Assembly: GCA_964349355.1 (NCBI GenBank)
Contig: CAYGFZ010000051.1
Coordinates: forward strand, 1-13,426
From: JAUVXE01 sp964349355
Lineage (GTDB): Bacteria > Actinomycetota > Coriobacteriia > Anaerosomatales > SLCP01
Reading direction: 5' to 3'
DNA: 13,426 bases
In this document: positions 1 to 6,468 of the stretch, in pieces
Layout: each line of letters starts with the position of its first letter
Numbering within the stretch: the stretch's first letter is position 1
The notes under the pieces: model-generated
The model's database searches: none
Told to the model about the DNA's origin: nothing
What the model saw: only the letters and a program-made list of their open reading frames with translations
Position numbers and translations under genes: made by a program

Positions 1-1
1 G

Positions 2-622
2 ATCGCCGACGTCGGAGTGAGCCGGATCGTGGCTCACCGCTCCCGTTTCGAGGTCGACCTCAACAGGCCGCGGAGTCACGCGGTCTACCGCGATCCTGCC
101 GATGCGTGGGGCCTCGATGTCTGGCGTGACGAGCCCTCCACAGACGAGGTCGACCGCTCCCTTGCGATCTACGACCGCTTCCATAGCGCCGCAGGGCGCT
201 TGCTCGATGCGTCGGTCGCCGCGCACGGCGCTGCGGTCGTCTTCGATGTGCACAGCTATAACCACCGACGTGGCGGTCCCGGAGCGCCCCCCGACGATCC
301 CTCCGCGAACCCCGAGGTCAACGTGGGCACGGGAACGCTCGACACAGAGCGCTGGTCTCCGCTCGTAGCGCGTACGCTCGGTCACTTCTCGGCGGCAGGG
401 CTCGATGCGCGCGAGAACATCCGGTTTCTCGGAGGGCACTTCCCGGCATGGGCACACAGGCGCTACCGTGGCAGGGTCGCGGTGATTGCGCTCGAGTTCA
501 AGAAGACGTTCATGGACGAGTGGACGGGCGAGGTCGATATCGATGCGGTGAAACGGCTACGGGCGGTGCTCGCCGGGTGCGTTCCGATCGCCGAGGACGC
601 CGTCGCGCAGGTACGACTGTGA
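2..622 (+). CDS. N-formylglutamate amidohydrolase family protein (5' end outside window)
   Basis: The frame is open from the window edge, so this is the C-terminal ~206 residues and the true start lies upstream. The GTG at position 17 is probably internal, because family-like sequence (HRSRFEVDLNRPR, then DAWGLDVW) begins right beside it. Other visible family features are a DVHSYNHRR segment, NVGTGTLD, and a C-terminal EFKKTFMDEWTGEVD block. The PF05013 family consists of zinc-dependent amidohydrolases; HutG releases formate from N-formylglutamate in histidine degradation. No hut gene is present here. Instead the stop codon overlaps the start of the metallopeptidase-like gene (GTGA), which is coupled in turn to an ATP-grasp ligase. 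This context argues for hydrolysis of an N-acyl or amide bond on another compound. Family membership is strong; the substrate is unknown. Confidence 0.88.
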   Translation: MADVGVSRIVAHRSRFEVDLNRPRSHAVYRDPADAWGLDVWRDEPSTDEVDRSLAIYDRFHSAAGRLLDASVAAHGAAVVFDVHSYNHRRGGPGAPPDDPSANPEVNVGTGTLDTERWSPLVARTLGHFSAAGLDARENIRFLGGHFPAWAHRRYRGRVAVIALEFKKTFMDEWTGEVDIDAVKRLRAVLAGCVPIAEDAVAQVRL

Positions 623-2511
623 TCCGGCCAGCCTCGATGAGCGGCGAGCGTCTCGACGCCATCATCGCGCGTCTTGCCGAGGGCGCTAGCGCTCGCCACT
701 CGATGCCTGTGTGGGGCCGACTGCATGTCGACCGTCAGCTGCCCTTCCTGGTCGTCTACCGCAAGCCCGCGAAGCGGCCCGATCCTGGTACCGACCGGCT
801 CGTCGTCGGCGGTGCGTCGTTCTTGCAGGCCAGCGCCGTTCCCGGACGCCATCGCGAGATCGCCGCGCTTGTGGAGCGGATCGCCACACACATGGCGCAG
901 GTGTACGGGACGTTCCTCATCGTCGAGGTCTGGTCGGGCGGGGGAGATGGTACGCCCGAGGGCGAGACCCCGTCCCCGGCCTACACGGTGATTCGCCCGC
1001 GCGGGACCCTGCTCGCGCCGACGGTGCAAGAGTTGCTGACCGCGCTCGGCGAGTCGCAGGTCGCGCGGCAACCCTCCCACGTCTCCGAGGAGATCCGCAC
1101 CGCCATCGCGCCGCCCGGGATGCGCCCGCTGCTGACCGCGGCAGCGCTCGAGCGCTGCGGGGCCTGCCTCCTCGGGCTGGAGGTCTCACCTGTGTATCGG
1201 ACACCGGCGGGAGATCTCTACCCGGCGCTGGTGCGCCAGGTCGCGCGACGGGTCACCACCGCGCTCGCCCGGGCTTTCTACCGGTTCACGCGCACGCGCA
1301 CGACCGCCCGACCGGCGCACTACCACCAACTCGGCAGGAGAGCGGTCGTGAAGGCTGTCTTCGACGTCGACGCCCGCCTTGCAGACGTCGCTGCCCGCTT
1401 CGAACTGCTACTTCAGGTAACGCCGGTCAACGCGGAACAGTCCTTCTCCGACTTCCGCAGGAGCGGGTTCGAGCGTGCTCCTCACTTCGACTATCGGCCG
1501 CTCACCGTGGACCCGGGGAGACTGAAGCAGCGACTCTGGTCGGTGCGGCCCGAACGGGTCGAGGATCCGACGCTGATGCACCTGTTCAGGGGGGCGCAGT
1601 TTCAACTCGACCGGCAACTGACGATGCTCTCCGATGTCGGGCGGACCGAGTTCTTACACGAGAGCCTTCAGCTCTATGGTGGCGTCGAGCCGGGTCTGCT
1701 GGCGATCGCGGAGCAGGCCCTCGAAGTGTTCCCGCCCTCCCGGCGAAGGCCGGTCCCCACTTTCTCTGCCGAGGAGTTCCGGGCCCTCGCGGCCGCCGAG
1801 GTCCACTCCTATCGCAGCGCAGATCCCGGGTTCGGGACACTCCCTCAGGTGCGTGACGACATCTACGCCGGTCTGCTTGTGAGTCACGGCCGCCTGTTCG
1901 TCGGCGCAGAAGCACGCCTGCCGTGCTCGCGGGCGGATGCGCTCATCCAGCACGAGATCGGCACGCACATGGTCACGCACCACAACGGCAGCGCCCAGCC
2001 GCTCCGGCTTCTTTCCGAAGGCCTCCCGGGCTACGACGAGCTACAGGAGGGGCTTGCGGTCCTCGGAGAGTATCTGGTCGGAGGCCTGGATCCGGAGCGG
2101 ATGCGGGTACTGGCGGCGCGCGTCGTGGCGGTCCACGCGCTTACGACGGGTGCTGAGTTCGTCGAGACATTCCGGTTGATGACCGGCTACGGCTTCTCGC
2201 GCCATGCCGCGTTCACTCTCACCACACGCGTCTACCGGGGAGGAGGGCTCACGAAAGACGCGATGTACTTGCGCGGGCTCGTGGGAATACTCGACTATGT
2301 AGCTGAGGGATGCGATTTCGGCAGGTTTTTCCTCGGCAAGTACTCGGCCGATCAGATACCGATCATCGAAGAGTTACTTCTTCGCAACGTGCTCACCGAG
2401 CCGGCACTTCTTCCGCGATACTTGGAGCGCGATGACGCAAAGGAGCGTCTCGCACGCGTACGCATGGGCATGAGTGTGGTCGAACTAGTAGGGGGTGCCG
2501 ACGAGAGATGA
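619..2511 (+). CDS. DUF1704 / QEGLA-motif zinc metallopeptidase-like protein
   Basis: This 630-residue protein carries HEIGTH at residues 445-450 and QEGLA at 476-480, followed by RVYRGG and TKDAMYLRG near 538-553. These are hallmarks of the DUF1704 family, often named 'flavohemoglobin expression-modulating QEGLA motif protein'. The same family contains the eukaryotic tubulin tyrosine carboxypeptidase MATCAP. By analogy, H445 and H449/H450 of the HExxxH motif and E477 of QEGLA would bind zinc, with E446 as the catalytic base; this is inference from family knowledge. The C-terminal half holds the catalytic core and the N-terminal ~370 residues are less conserved. There is no signal peptide, so it is probably cytoplasmic. 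I chose GTG 619 because it overlaps the upstream stop as GTGA and has AGG about 8 bases upstream; ATG 637 is the alternative. Longer upstream extensions of the frame would overlap the amidohydrolase gene. It is coupled by ATGA to the ligase gene. Confidence 0.92.
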   Translation: MIRPASMSGERLDAIIARLAEGASARHSMPVWGRLHVDRQLPFLVVYRKPAKRPDPGTDRLVVGGASFLQASAVPGRHREIAALVERIATHMAQVYGTFLIVEVWSGGGDGTPEGETPSPAYTVIRPRGTLLAPTVQELLTALGESQVARQPSHVSEEIRTAIAPPGMRPLLTAAALERCGACLLGLEVSPVYRTPAGDLYPALVRQVARRVTTALARAFYRFTRTRTTARPAHYHQLGRRAVVKAVFDVDARLADVAARFELLLQVTPVNAEQSFSDFRRSGFERAPHFDYRPLTVDPGRLKQRLWSVRPERVEDPTLMHLFRGAQFQLDRQLTMLSDVGRTEFLHESLQLYGGVEPGLLAIAEQALEVFPPSRRRPVPTFSAEEFRALAAAEVHSYRSADPGFGTLPQVRDDIYAGLLVSHGRLFVGAEARLPCSRADALIQHEIGTHMVTHHNGSAQPLRLLSEGLPGYDELQEGLAVLGEYLVGGLDPERMRVLAARVVAVHALTTGAEFVETFRLMTGYGFSRHAAFTLTTRVYRGGGLTKDAMYLRGLVGILDYVAEGCDFGRFFLGKYSADQIPIIEELLLRNVLTEPALLPRYLERDDAKERLARVRMGMSVVELVGGADER

Positions 2512-3551
2512 AGATCGGGTTCCTCGTTAACGATATCGATACAGAGAAGGCAGGGTACACGAGTACCCGCCTGGCGATGACGGCTATCAACCGCGGGCAC
2601 GAGGCGTGGTTGATGACGCCCGGGGATTTTGCCTACGACCCGGACGAGAAGATCCGCGCCAGGGCTCGTCACGCGCCCAAGGACAAGTACACGGTCGGTT
2701 CCGCGTACCTCTCTGGGCTAAAGGGGCCGAAGGCGCGGACGCGGCGCATCACAGTCGACGATCTTGACGTACTGATGCTGCGTAACGACCCCGCTCAGGA
2801 CGTCTCGTCCGGGTGGCGCCAGGTCTCGGGCATCGACTTCGGCAGAATCGCGCTGCGTAACGGCGTGATAGTGCTCAACGATCCCAACGGCCTGGCCAAG
2901 GCCGCGAACAAGATGTACTTCCAACTCTTCCCCGAGGAGGTCCGGCCCCGCACGCTCATCACGCGCGATCGCGACGAGATCAAGACGTTCATCAAGGAGG
3001 AGGGTGGACGCGCCGTCATCAAGCCGCTTCAGGGTTCGGGCGGCCAGGGAGTCTTTCTCGTGGACCATCTGTCGGCCCGCAACGTCAACCAGATGATCGA
3101 TGCTCTCACCCGCGACGGGTATGTGATCGTCCAGGAGTACCTCGAGGCCGCCGAGGAGGGCGATACCCGGCTGTTCATGATGAACGGGCAACCGCTGCGC
3201 TACAAGGGTCACTACGCAGCGTTTCGCAGGATGCGCCAGGGCGATGACATCCGCTCTAACGTCCACGCAGGCGGTGAGATCGCGCAGGCAGAGATTACCG
3301 ATGCCCATCGGCGGATCGCCGAGATCGTCCGCCCGAAACTCGTGGCTGACGGGATGTTCCTGGTCGGGCTCGACATCGTTGGCGACAAGCTGATGGAGAT
3401 CAACGTGTTCTCCCCGGGAGGCCTGGGAAGCGCGCAGAAGTTCGAGAAGGTGAACTTTGCAAACGCGGTCATCGAGTCGCTCGAGCGCAAGGTCGACTAC
3501 ATGAGCTTCTACCGTCGGCGCTTCTCCAATATCCAGATGGCCACACTCTGA
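2508..3551 (+). CDS. Glutathione synthetase-like ATP-grasp ligase (amino-acid/peptide ligase, substrate unknown)
   Basis: This 347-residue ATP-grasp protein resembles GshB in layout. The N-terminal pre-ATP-grasp domain spans roughly residues 1-125. The ATP-binding lysine is K172 in VIKPLQGSGGQG, with a QEY hinge at 209-211 and EGDTRLF at 218-224. A GshB-like RSNVHAGG lies at 249-256, and metal ligands D289, E297 and N299 sit at the same spacing as in E. coli GshB. ATP-grasp enzymes form an acyl-phosphate and then a C-N (or C-S) bond. After N299 the sequence reads FSPGGLGSAQKFEKVNF, unlike the TSPT/REIE stretch of true glutathione synthetases. No gshA is nearby, so I do not call it gshB. Its ATG overlaps the upstream stop (ATGA); AGGGGG 12 bases upstream is a distant ribosome site, so translational coupling is likely. 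RimK-like amino-acid ligation to a protein or peptide is the preferred role. Confidence 0.9.
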   Translation: MKIGFLVNDIDTEKAGYTSTRLAMTAINRGHEAWLMTPGDFAYDPDEKIRARARHAPKDKYTVGSAYLSGLKGPKARTRRITVDDLDVLMLRNDPAQDVSSGWRQVSGIDFGRIALRNGVIVLNDPNGLAKAANKMYFQLFPEEVRPRTLITRDRDEIKTFIKEEGGRAVIKPLQGSGGQGVFLVDHLSARNVNQMIDALTRDGYVIVQEYLEAAEEGDTRLFMMNGQPLRYKGHYAAFRRMRQGDDIRSNVHAGGEIAQAEITDAHRRIAEIVRPKLVADGMFLVGLDIVGDKLMEINVFSPGGLGSAQKFEKVNFANAVIESLERKVDYMSFYRRRFSNIQMATL

Positions 3552-3638
3552 TTCCACGTCGCGGCAGGGTACCAGACCCGCGCGGCGAAGGAATGAACAG
3601 ACGGTGGGCCAATCGCGGCGTGCGCCGTGTCTGCCGAC

Positions 3639-3644
3639 AGGGGG
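3639..3644 (+). promoter_or_regulatory. Ribosome binding site deciding GTG 3651
   Basis: AGGGGG lies six bases upstream of GTG 3651. The other candidate starts of the membrane protein (GTG 3627, ATG 3720) have no comparable site. Confidence 0.5.
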
Positions 3645-3650
3645 TGTCGC

Positions 3651-4328
3651 GTGGGGACCGAGGAGTGCAACGGGGCACCGGACAGGACCGGCCGGCCGCA
3701 CCCACTGGACGGTCAGGCGATGTCGTTCGGGGCCGACACGCTCCTGATCACCGCGTTCGTTCTCTCGTTGGGGGTTCCCATCTACTACGTGGTAGGACTC
3801 GTGGTCACGGTATCGGCGGCCGCCGTATACGTCATCTCGATCACACTCGTCTCATCCCTGATGCCCGCGGTGACGTGGTGGCTGCGGTGGGGCCGGCCCG
3901 ATAGGCACACGGCGTCCAGTATCACTTTGGTCGCGTTCGCATATGTCACTCCCGCCGTGGCAGCGGTGGTCATCATCGTTGGCATGGGGTATGAGATGGC
4001 GCTCCTCGGCGTGAGCGTGATGGCCTACATCGCGGGGGTCGTCACGGTGGTGGTCGCCCGGCGCTTCGGGTCGAGCGACGGGCTACGGCGCATGGAAGTT
4101 GTCCGGGTCCTGGCCGCGATTGGCACGCCGATGATCGTACTCGGCCTCTCCAGCCGGTTGCCTTACGGTGCCGTGGCGCTCGGTGGGTGGAGCATACCGA
4201 TGCTCGTGGCCGTGGCCGGTGCGTTCGGTGGCGGACAGGGACTGAGGTCGGTGCTATCCGGGGGCATGGTCTCTATCGCCGAGCCACTCCCTGACCGCGC
4301 TTTTCATCGCGTCGACATCGATGACTGA
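3651..4328 (+). CDS. Hypothetical polytopic membrane protein
   Basis: I do not recognise the family. From GTG 3651 the protein has 225 residues. A hydrophilic N-terminus of ~25 residues is followed by five or six hydrophobic stretches, near residues 29-46, 48-72, 91-111, 115-136, 149-165 and 172-192, and then a short polar tail. The start was chosen for AGGGGG at 3639-3644, six bases before the GTG. GTG 3627 lacks a ribosome site, and ATG 3720 would start directly before the first membrane segment with only a weak site, but remains possible. The gene begins 99 bases after the ligase gene on the same strand, so it could be an operon tail or a separate gene. Its last 75 bases overlap the 3' end of thrC on the other strand. 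The consistent membrane topology supports a real gene; its function cannot be inferred. Confidence 0.62.
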   Translation: MGTEECNGAPDRTGRPHPLDGQAMSFGADTLLITAFVLSLGVPIYYVVGLVVTVSAAAVYVISITLVSSLMPAVTWWLRWGRPDRHTASSITLVAFAYVTPAVAAVVIIVGMGYEMALLGVSVMAYIAGVVTVVVARRFGSSDGLRRMEVVRVLAAIGTPMIVLGLSSRLPYGAVALGGWSIPMLVAVAGAFGGGQGLRSVLSGGMVSIAEPLPDRAFHRVDIDD

Positions 4329-5813
4329 GCCGAAGCGCGTCGTCGCGCTGTCGAGTTCGGCGAGCGCGCGGGGCGCACATGCGCCTTCCGGCGCGAGCCG
4401 CTGCACCTCGGTCAGGAGTTCGACACCCGTGAGCGAGGCGACCTCGGCGGGCAGCTCATCGGAGTGCGACAGCCCGCTGAGCGCCCGGTAGACGTCCGTG
4501 CCGAACTTCGCCCAGTGCGCGGTCGAGACCACGAGAACCGGATTCTCGCCGCGCAGACGTTCGGCGGTCTCCCACGCGACCGCGGTGTGCGGGTCGATAA
4601 GGTAACTGTGCTCGTCCCACACCCGGCGCACGCATGCGAGCGACTCGTCGTTGCTCACTGAGTCGGCAGCGAAGTGCTCGCGGATAGCGCGGAACGTCTC
4701 GCGGTCGACCTGGAAGCGGCCGGATTCGCGCAGTGAAGCCATCCATCCGGCGGTGTGCTGCGTGTCGCGGGTGAGCTCGTAGAGCTGGCGCTCGAGGTTG
4801 CTCGAGACTAAGATGTCCATGCTGGGACTCGGGGTGGTGACGAAGTCACGCTCCGAGATGTCGTACACGCCGGTCGCGATGAAGTCGGCAAGCACCTTGT
4901 TCTCGTTGCTCGCACAGATCAGCCGACCGAGCGGTACGCCCATCTGCTTCGCGTAGTAGGCGCCGAGGATGTTGCCGAAGTTGCCCGTAGGCACCACCAC
5001 GTCGATTCTGCGCCCCGCGACCACACCACCGCCGGCGACCATGTCGGCGTAGGCGCTCACGTAGTAGACGATCTGCGGAAGCAGGCGGCCCCAGTTGATC
5101 GAGTTGGCCGAGGAGAGCCTCAGCCCGTGCTGCTCGCGGAGCTCGGTGGCGAACTGAGCGTCGGCGAAGGCGGTCTTCACTGCACTCTGGCAGTCGTCGA
5201 AGTTGCCTCGTACGCCGAAGACGGTGACGTTCTCTCCGCTCTGCGTGACCATCTGCTTGCGCTGGATGTCGCTAACGCCGTCTGCAGGGTAGAAGACAGC
5301 CATCTTCGTGTGCGGGCGGTCGGCGAAGCCCGCGAGTGCGGCTTTGCCGGTGTCGCCCGAGGTGGCGACCAAGATGAGGTAGTCCTCGGCGAGTGTGCCG
5401 CGCGTCTGGTGCATCGAGATCGCTTCGGAGAAGAAGAGAGGCATGCACTGGAGCGCTATGTCCTTGAAGGCGCTCGTGGGACCATGGTACAGCTCGAGGA
5501 CGTGCATGTCGGCCGAGACCTCGGTCACGGGTGCGATGCGGGGATCGGACCACTGCGCGCCATACGCAGACTGCATAAGCACGTCGATGCGCTCAGTCGA
5601 GACGTCCACACCGAAGCGCGAGAAAAGAGCAGCCGCACGTCGCCAGTATGGCCACGCGCCGAATGCGAGGATCTCGTCGAGGGTGAGATCGGGCAGCTCG
5701 TCGGGTACGTAGAGGCCGCCACCGGGCGCGATACCGCGCATCACTACGTCGGTGAAGGTCGGCCGCGAAGCGTCGCCTCCGCGGGTGTCGTGGTAGGTCG
5801 TCACTCGTTTCAT
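4254..5813 (-). CDS. thrC: Threonine synthase, class II
   Basis: This 519-residue PLP enzyme converts O-phosphohomoserine to threonine and phosphate, the last step of threonine synthesis, in the cytoplasm. The N-terminal threonine synthase domain shows YHDTRGG and PGGGLYVPDELP within the first ~45 residues. The PLP lysine is K117 in HGPTSAFKD. TSGDTGKAAL (151-160) and PTGNFG (275-280) are the cofactor and phosphate-binding loops. The length and N-terminal domain fit the long (~450-520) bacterial/fungal-type group. The ATG at 5813 starts where homologues do; the frame extends 23 codons further upstream but that part overlaps the GNAT gene and has no family similarity. There is no Shine-Dalgarno sequence, but TATGAT sits six bases before the ATG, suggesting a leaderless transcript. 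It lies 43 bases after the GNAT gene on the same strand, and its 3' end overlaps the convergent membrane-protein gene. Confidence 0.97.
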   Translation of the reverse strand: MKRVTTYHDTRGGDASRPTFTDVVMRGIAPGGGLYVPDELPDLTLDEILAFGAWPYWRRAAALFSRFGVDVSTERIDVLMQSAYGAQWSDPRIAPVTEVSADMHVLELYHGPTSAFKDIALQCMPLFFSEAISMHQTRGTLAEDYLILVATSGDTGKAALAGFADRPHTKMAVFYPADGVSDIQRKQMVTQSGENVTVFGVRGNFDDCQSAVKTAFADAQFATELREQHGLRLSSANSINWGRLLPQIVYYVSAYADMVAGGGVVAGRRIDVVVPTGNFGNILGAYYAKQMGVPLGRLICASNENKVLADFIATGVYDISERDFVTTPSPSMDILVSSNLERQLYELTRDTQHTAGWMASLRESGRFQVDRETFRAIREHFAADSVSNDESLACVRRVWDEHSYLIDPHTAVAWETAERLRGENPVLVVSTAHWAKFGTDVYRALSGLSHSDELPAEVASLTGVELLTEVQRLAPEGACAPRALAELDSATTRFGSVIDVDAMKSAVREWLGDRDHAPG

Positions 5814-5819
5814 GCGTGC

Positions 5820-5825
5820 ATCATA
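5820..5825 (-). promoter_or_regulatory. Possible -10 box for a leaderless thrC transcript
   Basis: On the minus strand TATGAT lies immediately upstream of thrC, with six or seven bases between it and the A of the ATG. This is where a -10 hexamer would sit if transcription began at the start codon. No good -35 hexamer is seen 16-18 bases upstream. Leaderless genes with only a -10 box are common in high-GC actinobacteria. The absence of a Shine-Dalgarno sequence is consistent with this. Confidence 0.35.
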
Positions 5826-5856
5826 CCCGAGGCGGGCGCAGGGGTGCGCGTGCATC

Positions 5857-6390
5857 TCATCGGTCGAGGAGCTCCTCGGCAAGTAGATCCATCAGCAGGC
5901 CGTCACGCCACTCGCCGTCCGGACCGCATTCGTAGCGGCGCATGATGCCGACGGGCCTGAAGCCGACCTTCTCGTAGGCGCTGATCGCGTTCGCGTTCTT
6001 CGCCGAGGGGTCGATATGGATGCGGTGGTGACCGCGTTCGGTGAAGAGGTATCGGGCGAGAGTCCGCAGGGCGTCGGGGCCCAGTCCCCGGCCGGAGTAG
6101 GGCGAGAGCACCGTGATGTCGATCCCGGCGAAACGGTAGTCCGGGTCCATCTCCTCTTCGAAGGTGATGACCCCCACCGTCGTGTCGCCGAGGTCGATCG
6201 CGAGAGGATGGGAGCCTTTCTCCGTCAGCCAGCGCACGATCTTCTCGGTATCGGTGCCCCACCACGTCGAGCTGTTTTCGTCGGCAGCGATGCCCTCTGC
6301 AAGGGCGCGCACGTGACTTGGCTCGAGCGGGCGCAAGGTGACGTGTTCGCCGTGGAGTTCGGGGGCGTTATAGAGAGGTGTGTCTTCCAT
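5857..6390 (-). CDS. GNAT family N-acetyltransferase, AAC(6')/RimJ-like
   Basis: This 177-residue GNAT protein would transfer an acetyl group from acetyl-CoA to an amine. Acetyl-CoA motif A reads SPYSGRGLGPDALR (97-110). It is preceded by a substrate-side strand with GVITFEEEMDPDYRFAGIDI and followed by HRIHIDPSAKNANAISAYEK (about 122-141) and VGFRPVGIMRRYE. The C-terminal GEWRDGLLMDLL pattern resembles acetyltransferases annotated as aminoglycoside 6'-N-acetyltransferases or RimJ-type enzymes. The substrate cannot be assigned from sequence. ATG 6390 has AGGAG (complement of 6398-6402) seven bases upstream; the frame remains open far upstream, but only as antisense to the ApgM-like gene. It is first in a likely two-gene unit with thrC and diverges from the ApgM-like gene across 78 bases. 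Confidence 0.9.
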   Translation of the reverse strand: MEDTPLYNAPELHGEHVTLRPLEPSHVRALAEGIAADENSSTWWGTDTEKIVRWLTEKGSHPLAIDLGDTTVGVITFEEEMDPDYRFAGIDITVLSPYSGRGLGPDALRTLARYLFTERGHHRIHIDPSAKNANAISAYEKVGFRPVGIMRRYECGPDGEWRDGLLMDLLAEELLDR

Positions 6391-6404
6391 GTAGGGACTC
6401 CTGG

Positions 6405-6422
6405 GCCGACGTGGATGTCGGC
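6405..6422. repeat. Perfect inverted repeat in the divergent GNAT / ApgM-like promoter region
   Basis: GCCGAC and GTCGGC form perfect 6-base arms around a 6-base spacer (GTGGAT). The element lies 14 bases upstream of the GNAT start and 46 bases upstream of the ApgM-like start. It could be an operator for a dimeric regulator or a small hairpin in the GNAT leader. A second, weaker inverted repeat (GTACG-N7-CGTAC) lies at 6431-6447, closer to the plus-strand gene. With 78 bases between the genes, promoters for both directions must sit here, but no convincing -35/-10 pair was recognised. Confidence 0.4.
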
Positions 6423-6455
6423 GTGATGGTGTACGCTTTGTTCGTACCCGAAAGT

Positions 6456-6461
6456 GGGGAG
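6456..6461 (+). promoter_or_regulatory. Ribosome binding site deciding GTG 6469
   Basis: GGGGAG lies seven bases upstream of GTG 6469. It shows that the in-frame GTG at 6454, whose own codon overlaps this site, is unlikely to be the start. Confidence 0.6.
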
Positions 6462-6468
6462 TGATTCC

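Noticed and set aside
448..618. N-terminal extension of the DUF1704 protein upstream to 448
   Set aside because: It lies wholly inside the amidohydrolase gene in another frame, encodes low-complexity Arg/Gly-rich sequence, and the GTGA-coupled GTG at 619 is the natural start.
1286..1303. Short ACGCGC tandem repeat
   Set aside because: Only about two and a half units, encoding TRTRT in frame; within expectation for GC-rich coding DNA.
2508..3551. Calling the ATP-grasp gene gshB
   Set aside because: The acceptor-side segment differs from glutathione synthetases and there is no gshA or thiol-pathway context.
3561..3581. Hairpin GGGT-ACCAG-ACCC after the ligase gene as a terminator
   Set aside because: The stem is only 4 bp (6 with a bulge) and no T-run follows, so it is not convincing.
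2718..3701. 327-codon minus-strand open frame antisense to the ATP-grasp gene
   Set aside because: Shadow of a strongly conserved ATP-grasp protein, with no ribosome site or domain evidence.
5127..5945. 272-codon plus-strand open frame antisense to thrC and the GNAT gene
   Set aside because: Mirror of conserved coding sequence with no recognisable domain.
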